Shown here in pieces: positions 23,184-30,607 of a stretch of 46,111 nt of DNA. Within the stretch, counting starts at the first letter, position 1; each line of letters starts with the position of its first letter. A program made the translations under genes and the position numbers. The DNA comes from Rhodospirillales bacterium. Lineage in GTDB: Bacteria; Pseudomonadota; Alphaproteobacteria; Dongiales; Dongiaceae. Under the pieces are notes generated by a model that searched no databases, was not told the origin of the DNA, and saw only the letters and a program-made list of their open reading frames with translations. The stretch spans positions 1 to 46,111 of the forward strand of contig VFKA01000018.1 of NCBI GenBank assembly GCA_009885795.1. Reading direction: 5' to 3'.

Positions 23184-24143
23184 ATGCAGCAGCCCGCCCG
23201 CAAACTGGGCCACCGCCACACCATTCACGATCGCGACCAGCACCTCAACTGGGACAATGCGCGTAAACCCGCGCTGACCGCCGCGCCGGGGGACACCATC
23301 GAGTTCGAGAACATCGACGCGACTTGCGGCCAGATCACCGCCCAGTCGACGGCCGACACGATCCGCACGCTGGATTTCGCCCGCGTCAACCCGATCGCCG
23401 GTCCGGTCTATATCGATGGCGCCGAACCCGGCGACGCCCTCAAAGTGACCCTGGTCGACTTCACGCCCACCGGCTGGGCGTGGACCGCCATCGTGCCGGG
23501 CTTCGGGCTGCTGGCCGAGGATTTCCCCGAGCCGGCGATCAACATCTGGAGCTACGCCAAGGACTTCAAAACGCCGGCGATGTATGGCCCCGGCGCGAAG
23601 GTTCCGTTGAAACCGTTCTGCGGCACCACCGGCGTGGCCCACGCCGAAGCCGGCCAGTTCAGCACGATCCCGCCCTATGCCACGGGCGGCAACATGGACA
23701 TTCGCGATCTCACGATCGGCGTCGATCTTTACTTGCCGGTGAGGGTGAAGGGTGCCCTCTTCTCGATCGGCGATACCCATGCCGCCCAGGGCGACGGCGA
23801 GGTCTGCGGAACGGCGATCGAGTCGCCGATGTCGGTCGTGGCCAAATTCGACCTGGTCAAGAACGCCAATCTGAAGTTCCCGTACTTCGTCACGCCGGGA
23901 CCGGTGAGCCGGCACCTGGACGGCGCCGGCTATTTCGTGACCACCGGAATCAACCCCGACCTCATGGCCGCCAGCAAGGATGCCGTGCGCGGCATGATCG
24001 ACCTGCTCGGCCGGGAGAGAAAGATGAGCCCGGAGAACGCCTACATGCTGTGCAGCGTGTGCGCGGACATGCGCATCAGCGAGATCGTGGATCAGCCCAA
24101 TTGGGTCGTGTCCTGTTACATGCCGCGTCTCGTGTTCAACTGA
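23184..24143 (+). CDS. acetamidase/formamidase family protein, second copy
   Basis: 319-residue amidase of the FmdA/AmdA family. Start at 23184 has a GGAGG site 5 bp upstream; a frame open from 23139 also includes ATG 23172, which overlaps that ribosome site. Family blocks are APGDTIEFENIDATCGQ, TGGNMDIRDL, and GDTHAAQGDGEVCGTAIESP, equivalent to the block in the first amidase. It is only moderately similar to the copy at 6408, so the two probably differ in substrate or are old duplicates. It begins the operon that continues with a complete ABC importer, which suggests the amide is imported and then hydrolysed. Confidence 0.93.
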   Translation: MQQPARKLGHRHTIHDRDQHLNWDNARKPALTAAPGDTIEFENIDATCGQITAQSTADTIRTLDFARVNPIAGPVYIDGAEPGDALKVTLVDFTPTGWAWTAIVPGFGLLAEDFPEPAINIWSYAKDFKTPAMYGPGAKVPLKPFCGTTGVAHAEAGQFSTIPPYATGGNMDIRDLTIGVDLYLPVRVKGALFSIGDTHAAQGDGEVCGTAIESPMSVVAKFDLVKNANLKFPYFVTPGPVSRHLDGAGYFVTTGINPDLMAASKDAVRGMIDLLGRERKMSPENAYMLCSVCADMRISEIVDQPNWVVSCYMPRLVFN

Positions 24144-24171
24144 TCTCAATATCCAGCAAGGGGAGAAACTC

Positions 24172-25614
24172 ATGAGAACGAACATCTGGGGCCGGGCCGG
24201 GCGAAGCCGGATCGGCCGGTTCGCGGCGGCTGGCGCGCTCGCGGCCGCCGCGGCCCTGTGGACGATTCCGGCTTCGGCGTGGTCGCTCGAGGAAGCCGCC
24301 AAGCCCTATGCCGGGGCGACGATCAAATGCGTCGGCGACGGTTATTCGCCATTCCTCGCCTACCAGAAGCTGGCGGCGGAGAAGTTCACGCCAATGACGG
24401 GCATCACGGTCGAATGGGAGGTGGGCGACGTCGGCGCCGCGCTTCGCCAGAAGATGACCGCCGACGCCATCAACAAGACCGGCGTCTATGACTGCGTCGA
24501 GCTTCCCTCGCTCGACGTCGGGCTGTGGATCGCCCAGGGTTTCGCCAAGCCCATATACGAATTGTTGGCGGACGAAAAACTGCATGACCCGACCTTCGAT
24601 CCGTGGACGGCCTATGTGCCGGAGACGTTGGCGTTCTCGTCGACCGAGAACGGCAAGATTTACGGCCTGCCCTACCACTTCATTCCGCGCTTCATGGTGG
24701 TGCGGACCGATATCGCCAGCTGCCCGACCGAGCAGGCGAATTTCAAGGCCAAGTTCGGCTACGACCTGCCGCTGAAGCCGGCGACCTGGGAGCAGTTCAA
24801 GGACGTCGCCCAATTCTTCACCCGCAAGGCCGGCGAGAATCTGTGCGATCAACCGGTGGCCGAGGATTTCTATGGCACGGCGGTGTCGATGAAGCGCCAC
24901 TGGGCGACGCAATACGACTTCGAACTCTTCCTGAATGGCTTCGGCGGTTACTTCTTCGAGGGCGACGGGCCGCTCGATACGGCCGAGGGGTTCAAGAGCG
25001 GCGGCGACATTGCCTTCGACAGCCCGACGGCGATCAAGGCGATGGAGTACTGGCTGTCGCTGCTGCCCTTCGTGCCGCCCGGATATCTCGAATACACCTG
25101 GGACAACACCTATGCGGATATGTGCCAGGGTCGAGTTTATACCTATGCGACCTGGGGCGACACGACGCCGTTTCTCGAGACGGCGAGCGACGATGGCTGC
25201 CCCAAGATCGCGGGTAAGTTGACCTACTATCCCGTGCCGGGCACGAACATGACGGGCGGCGAGGGGCAGGCTTGGATGATCCCGTCATCGTCGAAGAACC
25301 AGGAGGCCACCTTCCTGTTCCTGCAATGGCTGGCCTCGTTCGAGGTGCAGAAGGAATGCCAGAAGATCGGCTGCACGACGCCGCGCAAGGACGTCTGGTT
25401 CGAGAAGGATTTCGACGGCATCGGCGCCGTCGAGATCACACGCTGGCTGATCGAGAACGACAAGGTGATCGCGCGGGGCCATCCGCCGGCATTGTCCGAG
25501 ATCTCGACCATCCTTATCGACGCCATTCACTCGGCCGGCATGGAAGAGAAATCGGCCGAGGAAGCGCTCAAGGAAGCCGCGGAAAAGAGCCGCGCGGCCT
25601 TGTCGCAACAGTAA
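24172..25614 (+). CDS. extracellular solute-binding protein, family 1 (second importer)
   Basis: 480-residue periplasmic binding protein. A clear signal peptide (RFAAAGALAAAAALWTIP, then ASA|WSLEEAAKPYAG) follows an Arg-rich start; an AAGGGGAG ribosome site precedes the ATG. The mature protein starts with the same AWS-x2-EAA-x-PY-x-G pattern as the binding protein at 1929. Several Cys residues (CVGDG, DCVEL, SCPTE, DMCQG, GCPK, ECQKIGCTT) could form disulfides, unusual for this family. It lies 28 bp after the amidase stop, and a strong hairpin separates it from the permease genes. Confidence 0.93.
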   Translation: MRTNIWGRAGRSRIGRFAAAGALAAAAALWTIPASAWSLEEAAKPYAGATIKCVGDGYSPFLAYQKLAAEKFTPMTGITVEWEVGDVGAALRQKMTADAINKTGVYDCVELPSLDVGLWIAQGFAKPIYELLADEKLHDPTFDPWTAYVPETLAFSSTENGKIYGLPYHFIPRFMVVRTDIASCPTEQANFKAKFGYDLPLKPATWEQFKDVAQFFTRKAGENLCDQPVAEDFYGTAVSMKRHWATQYDFELFLNGFGGYFFEGDGPLDTAEGFKSGGDIAFDSPTAIKAMEYWLSLLPFVPPGYLEYTWDNTYADMCQGRVYTYATWGDTTPFLETASDDGCPKIAGKLTYYPVPGTNMTGGEGQAWMIPSSSKNQEATFLFLQWLASFEVQKECQKIGCTTPRKDVWFEKDFDGIGAVEITRWLIENDKVIARGHPPALSEISTILIDAIHSAGMEEKSAEEALKEAAEKSRAALSQQ

Positions 25615-25628
25615 GCCTTCGATTGGCG

Positions 25629-25656
25629 GGGCGGGAGGGGTTGGCCCCTTCCGCCC
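25629..25656 (+). promoter_or_regulatory. intercistronic stem-loop downstream of second binding-protein gene
   Basis: GGGCGGGAGGGG (25629-25640) pairs with CCCCTTCCGCCC (25645-25656): 12 bp with one G-U pair and a TTGG tetraloop, starting 14 nt after the stop codon. No T-tract follows. Same position as the hairpin in the first importer operon; it would favour higher expression of the binding protein than of the membrane subunits. Confidence 0.75.
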
Positions 25657-25681
25657 GTCTTCGAACCGGCCGCGGCCGTCC

Positions 25682-26605
25682 ATGACCAGATCCGGCGCCA
25701 TCCCGATCGATCCCAGCGTTCGCCGGTTTCTCTGGATCTGCATCCTTCCGGTCATTCTTTTTCTCGTTCTGGTGTCCCTGGCGCCGCTGGTGCTGGCCCT
25801 CATCGACAGCCTGAGGGAGATGAGCCTGGCCGCGATTTCGCGTCACGGGAAATTCGTCGGATTGCAGAACTTCATCACGGTGTTGAGCGCCGACTCCGGC
25901 CTGTTCGGCGCCTTGCTGAAGACGGCGCTCTTCGTGCTGATCGTGGTCCCCATCGAGTTCGCCCTTGGCCTTCTGATCGCCATGGCGCTCAATCGCGAGT
26001 TCCGGAGCCGCCGCCTCTGGGTCACGATTCTGCTGTTGCCGACGATGGTGGCACCCGTCGTCGTCGGCCTCATCTGGGATTTTCTCTTGATGCCGAATTA
26101 CGGGTTGTTCACCTGGGTGATGAACAATTTCGGCTGGTTCCAGGGCAGGCCCGTTTTCTCGCAACCCCTTTCCGCGTTCGCCGCCATCGCCATCATCGAC
26201 GTTTGGGAGTGGACCCCCTTCATGATGCTGTTCATGTTGGCGGGATTGCTCGGGCTGCCGAGGGAACCGATCGAGGCGGCGGAGATCGATGGCGCTTCGC
26301 CGTGGCGCGTGTTCTGGCACATCCAGCTGCCGCTGCTGCGCCCCATCATGATCGTGGCGCTGATGTTCCGCGCCATCGATGCCTCCAAGGTGTTCGAGAC
26401 CATCTTCGTCCTCACCGGCGGAGGACCTGGAACGACCACGGAATTGATCAGCATCTATGCGTACCGGACGGCGTTCCAGAACTGGGAATTGGGCGACGCC
26501 GCCGCGATCTGCCTGCTGATCGGATTCTTTTCTCTGCTTGCCGCCTCCATCTTCTTCAAGCTGATATCGCGCCAGCCCGAGAAAGAGGCGATGGCGGATG
26601 TCTAG
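25682..26605 (+). CDS. CUT1-type ABC importer permease, MalF/UgpA-like (second importer)
   Basis: 307-residue inner-membrane permease with six predicted membrane segments; the first is LPVILFLVLVSLAPLVLALI. The EAA loop is IEAAEIDGASPWRVFWHIQL, followed by the family motif FVLTGGGPGTTTELISIYAY. It overlaps the next permease gene by 8 bp, so the two are translationally coupled. It is similar in layout to the permease at 921. No strong ribosome site is seen before the ATG at 25682. Confidence 0.93.
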   Translation: MTRSGAIPIDPSVRRFLWICILPVILFLVLVSLAPLVLALIDSLREMSLAAISRHGKFVGLQNFITVLSADSGLFGALLKTALFVLIVVPIEFALGLLIAMALNREFRSRRLWVTILLLPTMVAPVVVGLIWDFLLMPNYGLFTWVMNNFGWFQGRPVFSQPLSAFAAIAIIDVWEWTPFMMLFMLAGLLGLPREPIEAAEIDGASPWRVFWHIQLPLLRPIMIVALMFRAIDASKVFETIFVLTGGGPGTTTELISIYAYRTAFQNWELGDAAAICLLIGFFSLLAASIFFKLISRQPEKEAMADV

Positions 26606-27425
26606 GGGATCGCGGCGCCCGTCTCTCCTCTTCTGGTTGGTGCTGCCGTTCATGGCCTTCGTGACGCTGCTGCCCTATGCCTGGACCTTCGCGACCAGCT
26701 TCAAGCGGCGCTCCGATATCCTCTCGACGCCACCGACCTGGATCAAGGATCCGAGCTGGTTCAATTACGAGAGCATGCTGTTCACGCGGGGCTTCGATCT
26801 TTACTTGCTGAACAGCGTCATCATCGGCGTATCAAGCACCCTTCTTGCCCTCACGGTCGGCACGCTCGCCGGCTATGCCTTCTCCCGCTACAAGGTGCCC
26901 GCCGGCAACCATCTCTTCTTCTATATCCTGGCGACGCGATTGGGGCCGCCCATCGCCTATGCCTTGCCCATGTATTTCCTGTTCTCGGAACTTGGGCTGC
27001 TCAACACGCATCTCGGCGTCAGTATCGCCCATGCCGCCTTCAATCTCGTGCTCGTGGTGTGGATGATGAAGACATTTTTCGACGAGATTCCGGTCGAGTT
27101 GGAGGAGGCGGCAAGCATTGACGGCTGCACGGCCGCCCAGGCGTTTTGGCGGATTTCCCTGCCGCTCGCCCTGCCGGGGTTGGTGACGGTGGCGATGTTC
27201 GTCTTCATCTTCTCGTGGAACGAAATGCTGTTTGCCTTGATGTTGTCGGCGGGCGATTCCAACACGCTGCCGGTCATGATTCCCTCGCTCATACAGCACA
27301 CGGGCACGCTGCGCGGCGAGGTCGCCGCGGCCGCGATCGTCCAGACGATTCCGGTGATCGTCTTTACTTTTGTGGCCCAGCGTCATCTTTTGCGTGGCCT
27401 CACTTTTGGCGCGGTCAAGGGCTAG
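26598..27425 (+). CDS. CUT1-type ABC importer permease, MalG-like (second importer)
   Basis: 275-residue inner-membrane permease. First membrane segment is LLFWLVLPFMAFVTLLPYAW; the EAA loop is LEEAASIDGCTAAQAFWRIS followed by LPLALPG. Length matches MalG-type permeases. It partners the permease encoded just upstream. The next gene, a very small membrane protein, begins 6 bp after its stop, which places the small proteins inside the transporter operon. Confidence 0.93.
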   Translation: MSRGSRRPSLLFWLVLPFMAFVTLLPYAWTFATSFKRRSDILSTPPTWIKDPSWFNYESMLFTRGFDLYLLNSVIIGVSSTLLALTVGTLAGYAFSRYKVPAGNHLFFYILATRLGPPIAYALPMYFLFSELGLLNTHLGVSIAHAAFNLVLVVWMMKTFFDEIPVELEEAASIDGCTAAQAFWRISLPLALPGLVTVAMFVFIFSWNEMLFALMLSAGDSNTLPVMIPSLIQHTGTLRGEVAAAAIVQTIPVIVFTFVAQRHLLRGLTFGAVKG

Positions 27426-27431
27426 ACAAGG

Positions 27432-27644
27432 ATGCGTCATCTCGAAATCGGATCGTTGCGGCCAAGCCCCGGCGACCTCGACGCCAGTCTTTGGGCGATC
27501 GCCTGCTGCTGGCTCGCCGTTTGGGGCAACTATCTCCTGCTGTCGCTCGATCTGACCGCCGCCTACATCGTGCCGTTCGATCTCTTCCTGGTTCCGCTGC
27601 TGGTCACCGGCGTCTTCTGGGCGCTCGGCCGGCTGCGTGGGTGA
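27432..27644 (+). CDS. small two-helix membrane protein within the ABC importer operon (70 aa)
   Basis: 70-residue protein with a soluble N-terminus (MRHLEIGSLRPSPGDLDASL) and two hydrophobic segments, about residues 20-40 (WAIACCWLAVWGNYLLLSLD) and 46-66 (IVPFDLFLVPLLVTGVFWAL). It sits between the MalG-like permease and another small membrane protein. No family is recognised; a small membrane protein (DUF2160) is known in glycerol-type GlpSTPQV importer operons, but I cannot show homology. It could be an accessory of the permease complex. Codon use fits its neighbours. Confidence 0.7.
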   Translation: MRHLEIGSLRPSPGDLDASLWAIACCWLAVWGNYLLLSLDLTAAYIVPFDLFLVPLLVTGVFWALGRLRG

Positions 27645-27651
27645 ACCGACG

Positions 27652-27822
27652 ATGCAGACGACACCCCTTCTCCATCTCGTTCTGCTGCTGCTGGCGCTGC
27701 CGCTGCAGCTCGGCCTGGCCGTACTCAACGGCCGGACGCGGTGGCTGACGCCGGGCGAGCTGCGTTTCTGGGGGGTGGCGATTTTCTTGATCGTGGAAAT
27801 CATCTACCTGGCGGGGAGCTGA
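27652..27822 (+). CDS. second small two-helix membrane protein in the same operon (56 aa)
   Basis: 56-residue protein with two hydrophobic segments, about 5-25 (PLLHLVLLLLALPLQLGLAV) and 37-54 (LRFWGVAIFLIVEIIYLAG), joined by a short basic loop NGRTRWLTPGE. It starts 7 bp after the first small gene, and its stop overlaps the ATPase start (TGATG). The tight coupling on both sides argues that it is translated. No known family recognised. Confidence 0.68.
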   Translation: MQTTPLLHLVLLLLALPLQLGLAVLNGRTRWLTPGELRFWGVAIFLIVEIIYLAGS

Positions 27823-28919
27823 TGGCGCGCATCGACATCGAGAACATTCGCAAGACTTTTGGCGGCGTCGTCGCGCTCCACGACGTTTCGCTGGCGATCC
27901 CCGATGGCGCCTTCGTCATTCTCGTCGGGCCGTCCGGATGCGGGAAGACGACGTTGTTGCGGCTGTTGGCCGGGCTCGAGGCGGCGAGCGCGGGTACGAT
28001 CGCGATCGACGGTCGGGACGTGACCGCGCTGCCGGCCCGCGAGCGCGACGTGGCCATGGTGTTCCAGAACTACGCGCTCTATCCGCACATGTCGGTGCGG
28101 CGCAACATGAGCTTCGCGCTGGAACTCAAGAAGATTCCGCGCGCCGAAATCGAAAGGCGCGTCGACGCGACCGCGGACATCCTGGGCATCGGGGCGCTGT
28201 TGGACCGCCGCCCCCGGCAGCTATCGGGCGGCCAGCGCCAGCGGGTGGCGCTCGGCCGCGCCATCGTTCGCGAGCCGGCGGTGTTCCTGTTCGACGAGCC
28301 GCTGTCGAATCTCGACGCCAAACTGCGGACCTCGATGCGCAGCGAATTGATCAAGCTGCACAAACGGCTGAACGCCACCATCGTCTACGTGACGCACGAT
28401 CAGGTCGAGGCGATGACGATGGGCGAGATCGTCGTCGTCATGAAAGACGGCGTGCTGCTGCAATCCGGCGCCCCGCTCGACATCTACCGCGACCCGGTCA
28501 ATCTGTTCGTCGCCGAGTTCATCGGCAGCCCGGCGATGAACTTCCTCAAAGGGAATTTCGATGCCGGGCGCGGCGAGGCCGTCGTCGCCGAGGGACGAGG
28601 CCGCCTTCGGCTCGACCCCGCTCTCGCCGGCAGCCTTGCCGAGGGCCGGCGCGTGGAGCTGATCTTCGGCGTCCGGCCCGAGCATCTCCTCGCGGCGCCG
28701 CCGCCAAGCGGCGCGTCGGCTATCGACGGCCTGGTGGAGGTCGTCGAACCGCTCGGCGCCGAAACCGTGGTCGAGATGAGCCTCGGCACTCAATCCCTGA
28801 CCGCGCGGCTCAAAGGCGACCTCTTGCCCGCCACCGGCTCGGTCCTGACGCTGCACGTCGAACCGAAATCCGTCTTCGTCTTCGATCCGGCGGATGGCGC
28901 GCGATTGCGCGCGGTGTGA
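27822..28919 (+). CDS. ABC importer ATPase, MalK/UgpC type (second importer)
   Basis: 365-residue ATP-binding subunit with all motifs intact: Walker A GPSGCGKTT, Q-loop VFQNYALYPHM, signature LSGGQRQRVALGRAI, Walker B VFLFDEP, and H-loop VTHDQVEAM. A C-terminal regulatory domain contains FGVRPEHLL. The start at 27822 overlaps the preceding stop codon; a longer frame from 27741 would lie within the small membrane gene. Unlike the first importer, only one ATPase is encoded, so a homodimer is expected. It is the last gene of the amidase-importer operon. Confidence 0.94.
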   Translation: MARIDIENIRKTFGGVVALHDVSLAIPDGAFVILVGPSGCGKTTLLRLLAGLEAASAGTIAIDGRDVTALPARERDVAMVFQNYALYPHMSVRRNMSFALELKKIPRAEIERRVDATADILGIGALLDRRPRQLSGGQRQRVALGRAIVREPAVFLFDEPLSNLDAKLRTSMRSELIKLHKRLNATIVYVTHDQVEAMTMGEIVVVMKDGVLLQSGAPLDIYRDPVNLFVAEFIGSPAMNFLKGNFDAGRGEAVVAEGRGRLRLDPALAGSLAEGRRVELIFGVRPEHLLAAPPPSGASAIDGLVEVVEPLGAETVVEMSLGTQSLTARLKGDLLPATGSVLTLHVEPKSVFVFDPADGARLRAV

Positions 28920-29046
28920 AACCCGCCAGCATGTAAATAGGGGCAGCTGTCTTTCTTTTCGAACGTGGATGGAGTATCAATGCCAATCGCCCGCTAAAAA
29001 ACTAACTACGACGTTCATTGCGCAAGACGGATCGGAGGCGCCTAAG

Positions 29047-29733
29047 GTGAAGAGCAGGAAGACCGCAGGGAAAAGGAGCGACAGAGAGATTTTTCTCGAC
29101 AAGCTCTCCGAGATTTCCAACGGTGAGCCGACGCTGATCGGAAACATTACCATTCGTAATGAACTCGGTTGGGATGATGGTCGCTACAACCGAGTGAAGA
29201 GCCAGCTTGTCGATGAGAACACAATCATAGTTGGCCGCGGGAAAGGAGGTTCAGTCGCGTTGGCGAAGGCACCAGGGACGAAGGCGCTAAACGTATTCGT
29301 GTCCTACTCCCATGCCGACGAAATTCTCAAGGTAGAATTGCTCAAACATCTTGAGCCACTACGTCGCCTGAGTCTTATTGAAACTTGGCATGACCGCAAA
29401 ATCAAAGCGGGAGACGAATGGGATAAGACGATATCAGACAATCTGGAAAACGCGGATATCATTCTACTTCTGATCAGCATCGACTTTATCAACTCAACGT
29501 ATTGCTCCGATATTGAACTCGACAGGGCTTTGGAGCTTCATGCGTCGGGTAAAGCTAGAGTTATCCCGATTATTTTGCGCAGTTGCCTTTGGTCCCACAG
29601 CCCTTTCGCGAAGCTTCAAGCCTTACCGCAAGACGCCAAGGCAATTGGCACATGGACTGATCGCGATGAGGCACTTACGAACGTTGCAAAGGGAATCAAG
29701 CTAATCGCAGACGATTTGCTGCAGTCCAAGTAG
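29047..29733 (+). CDS. TIR-domain protein with N-terminal winged-helix-like domain
   Basis: 228-residue protein. Residues about 11-73 (REIFLDKLSEISNGEPTLIG, ELGWDDGRYNRVKSQLVDEN, GRGKGGSVAL) resemble a winged-helix module. Residues about 81-225 form a TIR domain: LNVFVSYSHADE, ETWHDRKIKAGDEWDK, ADIILLLIS and INSTYCSDIELDRAL, with Glu157 where TIR NADases carry the catalytic glutamate. GTG at 29047 is chosen for its GGAGG site 8 bp upstream; ATG 28969 is an alternative. The gene has visibly lower GC and different codon use than its neighbours, indicating transfer. Bacterial TIR proteins often act in antiphage defence by depleting NAD+; that role here is inference. Confidence 0.82.
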   Translation: MKSRKTAGKRSDREIFLDKLSEISNGEPTLIGNITIRNELGWDDGRYNRVKSQLVDENTIIVGRGKGGSVALAKAPGTKALNVFVSYSHADEILKVELLKHLEPLRRLSLIETWHDRKIKAGDEWDKTISDNLENADIILLLISIDFINSTYCSDIELDRALELHASGKARVIPIILRSCLWSHSPFAKLQALPQDAKAIGTWTDRDEALTNVAKGIKLIADDLLQSK

Positions 29734-29831
29734 CTTTCGGCTCCTTGCTCGCCGGATCGGTACAGGTTCCAAAGGCCAACGCAGATTGCGAAATGGGTTA
29801 CTTCCTTCCCCAACGAGAAAACAGCTTGGAA

Positions 29832-29851
29832 CTATGCCCGATCAGGCATAG
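29832..29851. promoter_or_regulatory. inverted repeat upstream of higBA-like pair
   Basis: CTATGCC (29832-29838) and GGCATAG (29845-29851) are perfect 7-bp arms with a 6-bp spacer, 20 bp before the toxin start. This is the size and position expected for the autoregulatory operator of an XRE-type antitoxin. Confidence 0.6.
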
Positions 29852-29871
29852 ATTGATGGGGATTCACGGAC

Positions 29872-30270
29872 ATGGTGAAGGCGAGGAGCGAAGTCCAGCC
29901 CAGGCCGGTGCGTTGGATCGGCGGCAGCAAGGAAGACCTGAGTGGCTTTCCGGAGGAAGTGCGGCGGCGAGTCGGCGGCGCGCTGTGGGAGTCGCAGATC
30001 GGCCGCAAGGCGCCCTACGCGAAGCCGCTCAAAGGGTTCGGCGACGCCGGGGTGTTGGAGATCGCGGATGATTTCGACGGCGGCACCTTCCGCGCCGTAT
30101 ACACCGTGCGCTTTGCCAAGGCTATTTATGTGTTGCACGCCTTCCAGAAGAAATCGAAGCGCGGGGTTGCCACGCCCAAGACCGAGTTGGATTTGATCGG
30201 CCAGCGGCTCAAGCGAGCAAGAGAGGATTACGAGCAATGGTCAAGAAGCGAGAAGCCGACATCCCGGTGA
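29872..30270 (+). CDS. higB: HigB/Gp49-family toxin (RelE superfamily)
   Basis: 132-residue putative ribosome-dependent mRNA interferase. Family pattern: VRWIGGSKEDLSGFPEEVRR, then LWESQIGRKAPYAKPLKGFG, EIADDFDGGTFRAVYTVRF, and the terminal strand IYVLHAFQKKSKRGVATPKT. This matches the phage-derived Gp49-like HigB group, usually encoded upstream of an XRE antitoxin, as here. Its last 34 bp overlap the antitoxin gene. No strong ribosome site is seen, so expression may be low. Confidence 0.88.
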   Translation: MVKARSEVQPRPVRWIGGSKEDLSGFPEEVRRRVGGALWESQIGRKAPYAKPLKGFGDAGVLEIADDFDGGTFRAVYTVRFAKAIYVLHAFQKKSKRGVATPKTELDLIGQRLKRAREDYEQWSRSEKPTSR

Positions 30271-30587
30271 CAGCGAGCAGCGGCAACGTGTTCGCCGATA
30301 TGGGATTTGCGGAACCCGAGGAAGAGCTGACCAAGGCGCAGCTTGCGAGCCATATCCGGCGGGTGATCAAGCGCCGGCGTTTGACCCAGGTCGCGGCGGC
30401 GGCGCTCATGGGCATCGATCAACCGAAAGTGTCGGCGCTCCTTAACGGGCGCCTCGCAAACTTCTCCAGTGAGCGCCTGATGCATCTGCTGACTGGACTC
30501 GGCCAGGATGTGGACATCACTGTCAGGGCCAAGCCGCGCGACCGGGCGCACGGCCGCGTCCGCGTCATCGGCGAAGCGCATGCGTGA
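30237..30587 (+). CDS. higA: XRE-family antitoxin (HigA-like)
   Basis: 116-residue helix-turn-helix protein with GAGAGGA site upstream. The XRE domain spans about residues 33-85: LASHIRRVIKRRRLTQVAAA, ALMGIDQPKVSALLNGRLAN, SSERLMHLLTGLGQDVDI. This is the compact antitoxin type that pairs with Gp49-like HigB. It neutralises the toxin and probably represses the operon through the inverted repeat at 29832. It converges on chrA, whose 3' end is 20 bp away. Confidence 0.9.
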   Translation: MVKKREADIPVTASSGNVFADMGFAEPEEELTKAQLASHIRRVIKRRRLTQVAAAALMGIDQPKVSALLNGRLANFSSERLMHLLTGLGQDVDITVRAKPRDRAHGRVRVIGEAHA

Positions 30588-30607
30588 TGAAGCGCTGGCA
30601 CGCCATG

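Noticed and set aside
21837-24302. Very long open frames opposite to real genes (this one 821 codons; also 3465-5774 plus, 13394-15733 minus, 15609-17846 minus)
   Set aside because: All are antisense to strongly supported genes, have Arg/Asp/His-rich composition typical of GC-rich shadow frames and show no domain motif.
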